Assembly (NCBI GenBank): GCA_942490855.1
Contig: CALNYS010000004.1
Location: forward strand, 1-64,000
Length of the DNA: 64,000 bases
Source of the DNA: CALNYS01 sp942490855
GTDB taxonomy: Bacteria > Planctomycetota > Phycisphaerae > Phycisphaerales > UBA1924
Reading direction: 5' to 3'
This document shows positions 39,885-50,254 of this stretch, piece by piece. The notes under the pieces are model-generated. The model did not search any database and had not been told where the DNA came from. It saw nothing but the letters and a program-made list of their open reading frames with translations. A program made the translations under genes and the position numbers. Every line of letters starts with the position of its first letter. Position 1 is the first letter of the stretch.

Positions 39885-40996
39885 GCCGTCCCCGCTTTCT
39901 CGTGACGCAGCTGCCCGCACGCCGCGGCGATGTCACGCCCGCGGCTTGCGCGGATGTGCACGCTCACGCCCTTCTCGCGCAATACATCCTGGAACTTCCG
40001 GACGTCCGCGTTCTCGGGGCGTTTGAAGGGCAGCCCGTCCACCTCGTTGTACCGGATCAGGTTCACGTTGGCCCGCATGCGCCGCGTGATCGCCGCGAGG
40101 CGCTGCGCCTGCTCGACGGAATCGTTCACCCCGCCCATGAGCGTGTACTCGAGCGTGATCTCGCGCCCGGTCTTCTGGAACCACACGTCGCACGCCGCCG
40201 TCAGCTCGCTGATCGTCGTGTAGCTGCTCCACGGGATCAGCTCGCGGCGCAGGTCGTCGGTCGGCGCGTGCAGCGACAGCGCGAGCGTTACCGGCGTGTC
40301 GATCTCCCGCGCCAGCTTCTCGATCGCCTTGGGCAACCCGACGGTGCTCACCGTGATCTTGCGACCCGAGATGCCCATGCCCCACGGCGCGCTGAGCACC
40401 TGGATCGCGTGCTTCACCGCCGCGAAGTTCGCCAGCGGCTCGCCCATGCCCATGAAGACGATGTTGCTGATGCGCCCGCTGGGCAGCTGCCCGAGCCGCC
40501 ACGCCTGCTCGACGATGCGCCCGCCCGAGAGGTTCCCGTCGAGCCCGCCGAGGCCCGACGCACAGAACTTGCACCCGACGGGGCAGCCGACCTGCGAGCT
40601 GATGCACGCGGTCTGGCGTGCTCGCCCCTCCGGGCTGACCGCGGGGATCATCACGCACTCGGTCTGGCGCGAGGTGTCGCCGCACTGGCCCAGCACCGGG
40701 AGCGAATTCTTGGGCGCCTCAGGACCGTACTCGTTCCACTCGACAAGGATCTTGCGCGTCCCGTCCGAGCCGTCCTGCGTCGCGACGGTCGCGCCGGACT
40801 CGAAGACCATCTCGCGCGCCAGCGTCTCCCGGTCGAGCTTGGAGAGGTTCGACATCTCCCCCGGGCACGCGGCGCCCTTCTCGTACACCCACTCAAGGAT
40901 CTGCTGCGCCCGGTACGCGGGCATCGAACGCTCCGCGCACCACTCGCTGAGCGACTCGGGCGTGAACTGGAAGATGTGGTGGGCGGGAGGTTTCAT
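39881..40996 (-). CDS. rlmN: Dual-specificity 23S rRNA A2503 / tRNA A37 C2-methyltransferase
   Basis: A 371-residue radical-SAM enzyme. The [4Fe-4S] motif is Cys138-x3-Cys142-x2-Cys145 (VGCPVGCKFCASG), preceded by RQTACISSQ. The N-terminal accessory domain starts HHIFQFTPESLSEWC. Family blocks include IVFMGMGEPLANFAAVKHAI and VTLALSLHAPTDDLRRELIP, and a late Cys in DIAAACGQLR acts in methyl transfer. Methylation at A2503 stabilises the peptidyl-transferase centre. It lies 3 bp downstream of ispH, and the small membrane-protein gene follows with an ATGA overlap, so the three form one unit. Confidence 0.96.
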   Translation of the reverse strand: MKPPAHHIFQFTPESLSEWCAERSMPAYRAQQILEWVYEKGAACPGEMSNLSKLDRETLAREMVFESGATVATQDGSDGTRKILVEWNEYGPEAPKNSLPVLGQCGDTSRQTECVMIPAVSPEGRARQTACISSQVGCPVGCKFCASGLGGLDGNLSGGRIVEQAWRLGQLPSGRISNIVFMGMGEPLANFAAVKHAIQVLSAPWGMGISGRKITVSTVGLPKAIEKLAREIDTPVTLALSLHAPTDDLRRELIPWSSYTTISELTAACDVWFQKTGREITLEYTLMGGVNDSVEQAQRLAAITRRMRANVNLIRYNEVDGLPFKRPENADVRKFQDVLREKGVSVHIRASRGRDIAAACGQLRHEKAGTA

Positions 40997-40999
40997 GGG

Positions 41000-42034
41000 T
41001 TACGTCCGCCCGACCGTCAGCGCCGTCGCGCCGTAGGCCTCTTGTGTGATGCGCGGCGGCTCGATGCGCACCCGCCGTTCCGCGGGATCGACGCCGCGGG
41101 CGCGCATGATCTTCTTGAGGTTGCCCGGGATGTCGAACTCGACGCGCTCCTCGGTGATGTCGCGCAGCTCGATGGTGGCGCCGAAGCGCTCGACCACCCA
41201 CTTGCACACCCGCGCAACGAGGTCCTCCGGTGCGCTGGCGCCGGCCGTGACTAGCAGCGTGCCGACCGTCTCGAACCACGCGGGGTCGATGTCCGTCTCG
41301 TCGTCGATCAGGCAGGCGCAGCAGCCCGAGCTCTCGGCGATCTCGACCAGGCGGTTCGAGTTGGACGAGTGACGCGAGCCGATCACGAGCACGAGGTCGC
41401 ACTCGGGCGCGAGCTCGCGCACCGCGTGCTGGCGGTTGGTCGTCGCGTAGCAGATGTCGTCCTTGGGGGGCGCTTTCACTTCGGGGAACCGCGTGCGGAT
41501 CTCCCCGATGATCGCCTCGGCGTCGTCGACGCTCAGCGTCGTCTGCGTGAGGTACGCCACCATCGACGGGTCGCGGACCTCGACGCTCCACACGTCCTCG
41601 GGCGTCTCGACCACCTGCATCGCGCCCGGCGCCTCGCCGCTGGTGCCGATGACCTCCTGGTGGTTCTTGTGCCCCACGAGCAGGATCTCGTAGCCCTGGC
41701 GGGCGTACCGGATCGCCTCCATGTGGACCTTGGTCACCAGCGGGCACGTCGCGTCGATCGCGGTCAGCCCGCGTGCGGCCGCGGCCGAGCGGACGGCCGG
41801 CGAGATCCCGTGCGCACTGAACACGACGATCTTCCCCTCGGGGACGTCCGCGACGTCCTCGACAAAGCGCACGCCGCGGTCCTCGAACCCGCGCACGACA
41901 TGCGTGTTGTGCACGATGTCGTGATAGACGTAGACGTCCTCGCCCGGGCACAGCGCGAGGATCTGATCGACAACGTCGATCGCCATGCGCACGCCGGCGC
42001 AGAACCCGCGCGGGTTGACGAGGAGCAGCTTCAT
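41000..42034 (-). CDS. ispH: 4-hydroxy-3-methylbut-2-enyl diphosphate reductase
   Basis: A 344-residue iron-sulfur enzyme that makes IPP and DMAPP in the last step of the MEP pathway. ATG 42034 gives MKLLLVNPRGFCAGVRMAID with Cys12; the second cluster Cys is in IDATCPLVTKVH and the third in DDICYATTNRQ. The conserved substrate-binding motifs HDIVHNTHVV, GHKNHQEVIG, and VIGSRHSSNSNRLVEIA are intact. It is somewhat longer than E. coli IspH, with a C-terminal addition after GNLKKIMRARGVDP. dxs and a polyprenyl synthase gene lie 20 kb away, completing much of the pathway in this window. Followed by rlmN. Confidence 0.97.
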   Translation of the reverse strand: MKLLLVNPRGFCAGVRMAIDVVDQILALCPGEDVYVYHDIVHNTHVVRGFEDRGVRFVEDVADVPEGKIVVFSAHGISPAVRSAAAARGLTAIDATCPLVTKVHMEAIRYARQGYEILLVGHKNHQEVIGTSGEAPGAMQVVETPEDVWSVEVRDPSMVAYLTQTTLSVDDAEAIIGEIRTRFPEVKAPPKDDICYATTNRQHAVRELAPECDLVLVIGSRHSSNSNRLVEIAESSGCCACLIDDETDIDPAWFETVGTLLVTAGASAPEDLVARVCKWVVERFGATIELRDITEERVEFDIPGNLKKIMRARGVDPAERRVRIEPPRITQEAYGATALTVGRT

Positions 42035-42072
42035 CTCAGGCATCCTACGCCGCACGAGGCGGTGCGGATCGC

Positions 42073-42450
42073 TCAGTTCTTCTTGGAGGGAAGAGCGGTC
42101 GCGGCGCCGTCGGCCAGCTCGGCAAGCGTGTCGAAGCCGCTGGGGTCGTGGATCGCCATCTCGCTGAGCATCTTCCGGTTCAGGAGCACACCGGCCATCT
42201 TCAGACCGTTCATGAAACGGCTGTAGCGCGTGCCGCGCATGCGGCAGGCGGCGGTGATGCGGGTGATCCAGAGACGGCGCATGTCGCGCTTGCGGTTCCG
42301 GCGGTCGCGGTAGGCGTACTGCCCAGCACGCGTCAGCGCAACCTTGGCCTGCTGGAAGTGACGGCTCTTGGTGCCGTAGTACCCACGGGCCTGGCGGAGG
42401 ACGCGCTTGTGGGCGCGCTTGCGAGCGGAACCTTTACGTACACGAGGCAT
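42073..42450 (-). CDS. rplT: 50S ribosomal protein L20
   Basis: A 125-residue early-assembly 23S-binding protein, starting MPRVRKGSARKRAHKRVLRQ with the normal basic N-terminal extension and the conserved ARGYYGTKSRHFQQAKVALT block; RRLWITRITAACRMRGTRYS and the C-terminal KMLSEMAIHDPSGF are typical. It lies 95 bp downstream of rpmI on the same strand, the usual L35-L20 order. infC, which commonly precedes rpmI, is not present. The gap may hold regulatory RNA, since L20 represses its own operon in other bacteria; nothing definite is seen. Confidence 0.97.
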   Translation of the reverse strand: MPRVRKGSARKRAHKRVLRQARGYYGTKSRHFQQAKVALTRAGQYAYRDRRNRKRDMRRLWITRITAACRMRGTRYSRFMNGLKMAGVLLNRKMLSEMAIHDPSGFDTLAELADGAATALPSKKN

Positions 42451-42545
42451 GGGTCACTCTCCTGATTCCTGACGGGGGCCGTGGTGCGGCGCTTCGCTGG
42501 TCCCGGCAGAACGGGTGACGGGTGAAAAAAGTACGGACGGGTGAT

Positions 42546-42836
42546 TCAGGCTTCGGCCTTGGCGGCTTCGCGCATCGCGCGCTTCTGCTCGGGCGACGGG
42601 CTGCGACGGATCGAGCTCATCGGCTGGTCACGCCCGCGCAGGCGACGGTGCAGCAGCTTGCTGAACCGCTTGGCCTCGGCGCTCGGGGCGGCCTTGCGCT
42701 TGCGCAGACGCAGGAGGGTGTTGGCGGACTTGTGCGACTTGAGGTGGCTCGACGCGCAGGTCTTGTACTTGACCTTGCCAGTCTTGCTCACCGAAACGCG
42801 CTTGAGGAGTCCCTTATGGACTTTGTTCTTCGGCAT
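42546..42836 (-). CDS. rpmI: 50S ribosomal protein L35 with a C-terminal extension
   Basis: A 96-residue protein from ATG 42836 (MPKNKVHKGLLKRVSVSKTG), with GGAG 9 bases upstream. The L35 core runs to about residue 65 (KYKTCASSHLKSHKSANTLL, RLRKRKAAPSAEAKRFSKLL). L35 normally ends near there, at 64-66 residues; this one adds about 30 residues (RDQPMSSIRRSPSPEQKRAM). The extension is charged and helical-looking. It is upstream of rplT. Confidence 0.93.
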   Translation of the reverse strand: MPKNKVHKGLLKRVSVSKTGKVKYKTCASSHLKSHKSANTLLRLRKRKAAPSAEAKRFSKLLHRRLRGRDQPMSSIRRSPSPEQKRAMREAAKAEA

Positions 42837-42919
42837 CGCCAGCTCTCCAGACATCGCGCTCGGGCTCCGAGGCGAGCCGAGAAGTCTACTCGGGTTGAGG
42901 GGATGCGCCAAGCGGCACA

Positions 42920-44116
42920 TCAGGGTCCGACGAAGGCGTCCCCAGGGCGGGCCGGGAGCTCGGTCCCGCTCAGGTGGGCGTCGCGCGGGCCGCTGAGCTC
43001 CGCGGGGAGCCAGATGTTGTCGCCGTCCTCCGTCACCGGGCGGACCAGCCACTGGACCGAACCGTTGGCGAACAGGACGTGCTGCCCGGCGCCGCCGTGG
43101 TTGTGCGAGCGCTCCTCGGCGTACACCCGCTCGCCGCGCCGGGCGCGGGCGATCACGGGGGACTTGTCCGTCAGCAGCACGTTGAGGGTGCTGTCAGAAA
43201 GGAGCGGCTGACGACGCCCGCCGAAGAGCTGGTAGCTGTAGGACACCTCGTCGGCGGTGCTCCAGTCCTGGGCGTCCGGGCGCTCCGAGATGGGCGCCGC
43301 GTGGTTGCCGGGGCAGGACAGGTCCTCGAGCGACGCGAAGCCGCCCTCGATGAGCTGGTAGAGGTTCGCCGAGTGCGAACGCTCCGGCGTGCCAACGTTC
43401 CACCACGTCGCCTTGCCCGGCGCAAAGCGCAGGAGCGAGGCGCTGTTCATCGGCAGACGCCCGGCGCGGTCGCTCGCGTACATGCCAAAGCCCACCCCCG
43501 CGTTGTGGAGGTTCTGCTCGCACGCACGCTGCTCGATAGACGCACGCATCCCGCCCAGGATCGGCCAGAAGATCGCGACCCCGATGAGCACCATCGCCGC
43601 GACCGAGGCGAGGTCCGCGAGGCGGAACCCGCGCCGACGCTCGCCCAGATCGTCGAGCATCACGGCCCGCGAACGCTCCGCGTGGACGGCGATCAGGTCC
43701 ATCGTCCGCTCGGCGAGGTCGGCCGACTCATCGGAGGTGACGCCCTCGACGCGGAGCTGGTCGAGCAACCGCCCGGTGCGCCGGGCGCGCGGGCGGAGGG
43801 CCTCGGGCAGAGCCGAGGGGTCCCAGTCGTTCTGGGCGAGGTGATCGATCACGCGCTGGTCGTCGCGAGAAAGGGCCGGGCCGCCGCGGCCGCCGGCGGC
43901 CCGGATGTGCGCCATCGTGCGCTCGCTGAGACCGTTGTCCGCCGGGTCGGCGTCAAGAAGACCCACGAGGCGCCCGACGCGCTCGGCCCGCTCGCGCAGC
44001 GGCGCGGGGACAGCGTCGAGTTCAAAGGCGGCCTCAAGCAGCGCATCGAGCGCGAGCTGGTCGTCGGGCCCGAGGGCGACGCCCGGGCGGTCCTGATGCG
44101 GGTCGGTCGTGCTCAC
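42920..44116 (-). CDS. Putative anti-sigma-type membrane protein with a pilin-like extracytoplasmic domain
   Basis: A 398-residue protein that overlaps the upstream ECF sigma gene by four bases (ATGA), the position of an anti-sigma factor. Its cytosolic part (residues 1-160) contains two related segments, GRLVGLLDADPADNGLSERT and GRLLDQLRVEGVTSDESADL, the second continuing into ERTMDLIA. One membrane helix (LADLASVAAMVLIGVAIFWP) follows. The outer part begins EQRACEQNLHNAGVGFGMYA and includes SCPGNHAAPISE and HVLFANGSVQWL, resembling DUF1559-type prepilin-like proteins of planctomycetes. I do not see a classical zinc anti-sigma motif. It may sense an envelope signal; inference from position. 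Confidence 0.65.
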   Translation of the reverse strand: MSTTDPHQDRPGVALGPDDQLALDALLEAAFELDAVPAPLRERAERVGRLVGLLDADPADNGLSERTMAHIRAAGGRGGPALSRDDQRVIDHLAQNDWDPSALPEALRPRARRTGRLLDQLRVEGVTSDESADLAERTMDLIAVHAERSRAVMLDDLGERRRGFRLADLASVAAMVLIGVAIFWPILGGMRASIEQRACEQNLHNAGVGFGMYASDRAGRLPMNSASLLRFAPGKATWWNVGTPERSHSANLYQLIEGGFASLEDLSCPGNHAAPISERPDAQDWSTADEVSYSYQLFGGRRQPLLSDSTLNVLLTDKSPVIARARRGERVYAEERSHNHGGAGQHVLFANGSVQWLVRPVTEDGDNIWLPAELSGPRDAHLSGTELPARPGDAFVGP

Positions 44117-44736
44117 GCGTCGCCCTCCGCGTCGGCGTCAAGAACCTGCTGCCACTCCCGGGCGAAGGACGCGACGGCCGAGTGCAGGCGGCTCTTGACC
44201 GTCCCGAGAGGGATGCCAAGGACCTCGGCGAGCTGGGCGTACGTCATCTTCTGGAAGTAAGCGAGCAACAGGATCTCCCGGTAGTGCTCGGGCAGCTCAC
44301 GAACCGCCCGTTGCACCCGCTCCTCCCGCTCCCGCGACTGCATCGCGTCGAGCGGTTGGGTGGTCTCGATCTCCATGAGATCGACAAAGCTGGCCCCCCC
44401 GTCCTCGCCCCCGACGTTCGCCGAGAGCTCCAGGGTGGAGCGCTTGTTGTTCTTACGGTGCAGGTCCCTGCCTTTGTTCGCCGCGATCGTAAAAAGCCAG
44501 GGTTTGAACCGTCGGGACACGTCGAACGTCCCGGCCGATAAATGGATCTGGAGGAAGGTCTCCTGAAACACGTCCTCGGCGGCCTGTCGGTCGCCCATAA
44601 AACGGATCAGGAAGCGGAGGAGGTCGTCGCGGTACCGGTCGATCAGCACGCGCATCGCCGCCGTCTCCCCCTCGCGGTAGTCCGCGAGCAGGCGTTCGTC
44701 CGTCCGGTCGTCTACCAGGCGGGGCGTGGGCTTCAG
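44113..44736 (-). CDS. ECF RNA polymerase sigma factor, probably initiated at CTG
   Basis: A region-2/region-4 sigma factor. The first ATG (44655) gives 180 residues but cuts into region 2.1: the frame upstream reads DERLLADYREGETAAMRVLI, which is plainly sigma sequence and continues without a stop. The frame has no ATG, GTG or TTG further up; a CTG at 44736 has GGAG at 44748-44745 with 8-base spacing, giving a 207-residue protein of usual size. Region 2 has GDRQAAEDVFQETFLQIHLS with RFKPWLFTIAANKGRDLHRK; region 4 has LPEHYREILLLAYFQKMTYA and LGIPLGTVKSRLHSA. The neighbouring membrane protein is its likely regulator; the histidine-kinase gene lies just upstream. Confidence 0.88.
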   Translation of the reverse strand: MKPTPRLVDDRTDERLLADYREGETAAMRVLIDRYRDDLLRFLIRFMGDRQAAEDVFQETFLQIHLSAGTFDVSRRFKPWLFTIAANKGRDLHRKNNKRSTLELSANVGGEDGGASFVDLMEIETTQPLDAMQSREREERVQRAVRELPEHYREILLLAYFQKMTYAQLAEVLGIPLGTVKSRLHSAVASFAREWQQVLDADAEGDA

Positions 44737-44752
44737 GGCGCGATCTCCGATC

Positions 44753-46477
44753 TCACGTCTCCTCGTCGGTGATACGCGGCTCAGTCTCCCCGGGTGCGTC
44801 GGATTCGACAGGTTCTCCCGCCCGCCCGCCCAGCGGCGTCGACGAGACCACCCCCGCGACCTTGAGAGCGGCGTCGGCGGCGACGTTCGGGTCCATGTTC
44901 TCGGACACCATCAGGGTGAACATCGACCCGCGCCCCTCCGCGGACTCCAGCTGGATCTCGCCCTGGACGAGCGACGCGAGCTCCTTGCAGATCGCGAGCC
45001 CGAGCCCGGCCCCCTGCTGGCGGCGCTCGTGCCCGGTATCGACCTGCGTGAACTTGTCGAAGATCGTCGCCTGCGCCTCCGTCGGGATGCCGGGCCCGTT
45101 GTCGAGGACGCACACCCGCACCCGGTCGCCGTCGGCGGCGGAGAGGCGCTCCACGCGCAGCTCCACCCGCCCGCCGTCGGGGGTGAACTTCACCGCGTTC
45201 GAGAGGAAGTTGAAGACGATCTGCTGAAACTTCCGCGCGTCGGTCTCGATCGTCGGGCCGCCGGCCTCGCCCGGGCAGGGCGTGAAGACAAGATCGAGGT
45301 CCTTGCGCTGGGCCTGCGGGCGGATCATCGCGAGGAGCCCCTCGCACGCGCTCCCGACGTTCATCTCCGAGACATCGAGGTCCACCTTGCCCGCCTCGAT
45401 GCGCGCCATGTCGAGGAGGTCGTTGATCATCTCCAGCAGCGAACGACCCGCCGTCACGATGTTCTCGAGGTACCGGGTGCGCTTGGCAAAGTGCTCGGGG
45501 TCCGTGCGCACCACGCCCTGCGCGTCGGGGGATTCCTTGTGCGCGATATTCAGCAGCAGATCGGCGAACCCGATGATCGAGTTCAGCGGGGTGCGCAGCT
45601 CGTGGCTGACCGTCGCGAGGAAGTCGCCCTTGAGCTTGGCCGTCTCGTGGAGCGCCACGTTCGCCTCCGAGAGCGACGCGACCTGCAGGTCGAGCGACTC
45701 CGTGACGCCGCGGAGCTCGTCGTGCTGGCGCTCGAGCGTCTCGAGCATCGCGTTAAAGACCGAGGCGAAGCTCTCGAACTCGTCGCCCGTCTCGATCTGT
45801 GCGCGCGACGAGAGATCGCCCGCGCTCACCAGCGCCGCCGTGGACGAGAGCTCGCGCACCGGGCTCAGGACCAGCTTGCTCGTGATGAAGTAGAACGCCA
45901 GCGCCGCGACGCCGGCCGCGACGAACGCGGCGGCGATGGTGAACACGCGCAGGACGAGCAGGCGCCCCTGGGGCCGCGTCGCGACCGACTCCCCGTACGC
46001 GACGGACACGAGCGCGCCGTTCTCGTCGCGCTGGGCGATCGCGACGCGGTACACGCGCCCGCGCGGATGCGTCAACGCCTCGCGACGGATGGATCGTTCG
46101 CCGTCCTCGCGCAGCGCCCCAAGCGCGGAGGCCTCGAACCCCTCGGGCGCGTCGTCAAAGCCCGCGGCGTCGAGGCGCCAGAACTGCGCGCCCGGCGGCG
46201 CGTCATCCGTAATCGGGGTGCGGGCCGGCGGGGCGAGCGCGGCCGAGGCGCGCGTCGCGTTCTCGAGCGTTTGAAACGCGGCCGCGTCGATGACGGCCCA
46301 CTGCCCGAGCCACGGCGCCGCGACGAGGGTCGTGACCACGAGGGTCATCGTGAACGTGAAGAGGAGGAGCGACTTCTGCGAGAGCGGGATGCCCTCGACA
46401 ACCTCGCGGATGGTCTGCGCCGGCTTGGAGCGAGTGACGCTCAGGCCTCGTCCTCCGCGCCCTCCTCGCGCTGCCAC
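44753..46477 (-). CDS. Membrane-bound sensor histidine kinase
   Basis: A 574-residue kinase with two membrane helices (about residues 36-60 and 173-197) bracketing a periplasmic sensor domain. A HAMP linker (KLVLSPVRELSSTAALVSAG, then DLSSRAQIETGDEFESFASV) leads to a coiled coil. The HisKA motif FLATVSHELRTPLNSIIGFA places the phospho-acceptor at His292. The HATPase domain shows the N box NFLSNAVKFTPDGG, G1 LDNGPGIP and G2 QGAGLGLAICKEL. The listed start is GTG 46477, within rsfS; the first 13 residues are Gly/Arg-rich, and a CTG at 46444 (GGAGG 7 bases upstream, overlapping the rsfS stop as CTGA) is a credible alternative. No response regulator is adjacent; the next gene is an ECF sigma. Confidence 0.9.
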   Translation of the reverse strand: MAARGGRGGRGLSVTRSKPAQTIREVVEGIPLSQKSLLLFTFTMTLVVTTLVAAPWLGQWAVIDAAAFQTLENATRASAALAPPARTPITDDAPPGAQFWRLDAAGFDDAPEGFEASALGALREDGERSIRREALTHPRGRVYRVAIAQRDENGALVSVAYGESVATRPQGRLLVLRVFTIAAAFVAAGVAALAFYFITSKLVLSPVRELSSTAALVSAGDLSSRAQIETGDEFESFASVFNAMLETLERQHDELRGVTESLDLQVASLSEANVALHETAKLKGDFLATVSHELRTPLNSIIGFADLLLNIAHKESPDAQGVVRTDPEHFAKRTRYLENIVTAGRSLLEMINDLLDMARIEAGKVDLDVSEMNVGSACEGLLAMIRPQAQRKDLDLVFTPCPGEAGGPTIETDARKFQQIVFNFLSNAVKFTPDGGRVELRVERLSAADGDRVRVCVLDNGPGIPTEAQATIFDKFTQVDTGHERRQQGAGLGLAICKELASLVQGEIQLESAEGRGSMFTLMVSENMDPNVAADAALKVAGVVSSTPLGGRAGEPVESDAPGETEPRITDEET

Positions 46478-46842
46478 CGCACGCGCTCGCCGTCGCCCCA
46501 GAGCGACTCGAGGTCGTAGTGCGCCCGCGCCGAGGGATCGAAGAGGTGAAGCACGACGTCCACCAGATCAACCACGATCCAGTGCGCGCCGGTGTCGGAG
46601 GTGACGCCGAAGATCGACTCGCCGATCTCCTTCACCGCGTCCTCGGCGTCCTGCGCCGCCGAGCGCATCTGACGGTCGGAGCTGCCCGACCCGATGATGA
46701 TGTAATCGGTGAGCTGGCTCAGGCCGCGCACGTCGATAACGACAACGTCCTCGCATCGCGCATCGGCGGCGGCGCGGGCCATCGTGATCGCGACGCGCTT
46801 GGCGTCGGCTTGGGTCGCGGAATCGGGTTGAGACGCGGTCAT
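46441..46842 (-). CDS. rsfS: Ribosome silencing factor RsfS
   Basis: A 133-residue protein that binds L14 and blocks subunit joining when growth stops. ATG 46842 (MTASQPDSATQADAKRVAIT) is preferred to the GTG one codon earlier; AAGGTG lies upstream. Family blocks are VVVIDVRGLSQLTDYIIIGS, SDRQMRSAAQDAEDAVKEIG, and HWIVVDLVDVVLHLFDPSAR. The C-terminus is acidic. It is the first gene of a unit with the histidine kinase, sigma and membrane-protein genes, separated from the upstream hppA by a terminator. Confidence 0.94.
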   Translation of the reverse strand: MTASQPDSATQADAKRVAITMARAAADARCEDVVVIDVRGLSQLTDYIIIGSGSSDRQMRSAAQDAEDAVKEIGESIFGVTSDTGAHWIVVDLVDVVLHLFDPSARAHYDLESLWGDGERVRWQREEGAEDEA

Positions 46843-46872
46843 CACTCATTCACCTTAGCACGCGGGGGGACG

Positions 46873-46905
46873 AAAAAGGCCGCGCCGGCGTCAACCGGCG
46901 CGGCC
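46873..46905 (-). terminator. Rho-independent terminator after hppA
   Basis: On the minus strand the perfect 11-bp stem GGCCGCGCCGG / CCGGCGCGGCC with loop TTGACG is followed by TTTTT. It lies just past the hppA stop (46933) and before rsfS, so rsfS needs its own promoter in 46843-46872. Confidence 0.93.
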
Positions 46906-46932
46906 TGGAAACTCAGTGGTTGATCACACCGA

Positions 46933-49728
<2,796 letters not shown>

Positions 49729-49805
49729 GTCGGGACTCCAGCTCAGGATCGGATGTCAACGTCGGGGAGGACGGGGGGCGCATCGCGCCCGCCCGGGAGA
49801 CAAAC

Positions 49806-49845
49806 GAACCCGAGCGCCCCGCACGAAGCGGAACCGCTCAGGTTC
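49806..49845 (-). terminator. Hairpin between rpsU and hppA, possible terminator
   Basis: On the minus strand GAACCTGAGCG pairs with CGCTCGGGTTC across an inner TTCCGC/GCGG hairpin, followed by GTTTG. The U-run is poor, so termination is only possible. Confidence 0.4.
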
Positions 49846-49884
49846 AGCGTTTCACCAGTTCGCGCCGCGTCGGGCGCGAGGAAT

Positions 49885-50067
49885 TCAGATCGTCTCGCGG
49901 CGCTTGAACGACTTGCGCGCCGCGCGGTTGCGCCGCTCCGAGGGCTTCTCGTAGTACTGCTTGCGCTTGACGTCCTTGTTCAGACCTTCCTTCTCGCACA
50001 GCTTTTTAAAGCGGCGCATCATCTGCTGAACGGACTCGTTGTTACGGGCCTTGATCCGGATCGCCAT
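49885..50067 (-). CDS. rpsU: 30S ribosomal protein S21
   Basis: A 60-residue protein from ATG 50067 (MAIRIKARNNESVQQMMRRF), preceded by AAGAAGG. The family pattern is clear: the MMRRFKKLCEKEGLNKDVKR helix, KQYYEKPSERRNRAARKSFK and a basic tail. S21 sits near the anti-Shine-Dalgarno end of 16S rRNA and helps initiation. The open frame runs far upstream without likeness, so the internal ATG is right. It is divergent from the YacP-like gene. Confidence 0.95.
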   Translation of the reverse strand: MAIRIKARNNESVQQMMRRFKKLCEKEGLNKDVKRKQYYEKPSERRNRAARKSFKRRETI

Positions 50068-50254
50068 AGGGTCGGTGCCTTCTTCTGCGGGCGGCCTATC
50101 GGTGGCGGCCCAACGCCGGGCCGACTCCGCCGTGTTCGATGTTCGAAAACGCCCGGTCCGGGCGAGCCGCACAGTATGGTGACTCCGCGCCCGGGACGCA
50201 AACAGAGGCCGCCCGCGCCACGCCACCGCCGCTTGTAAGGATCCTGTACGCACC

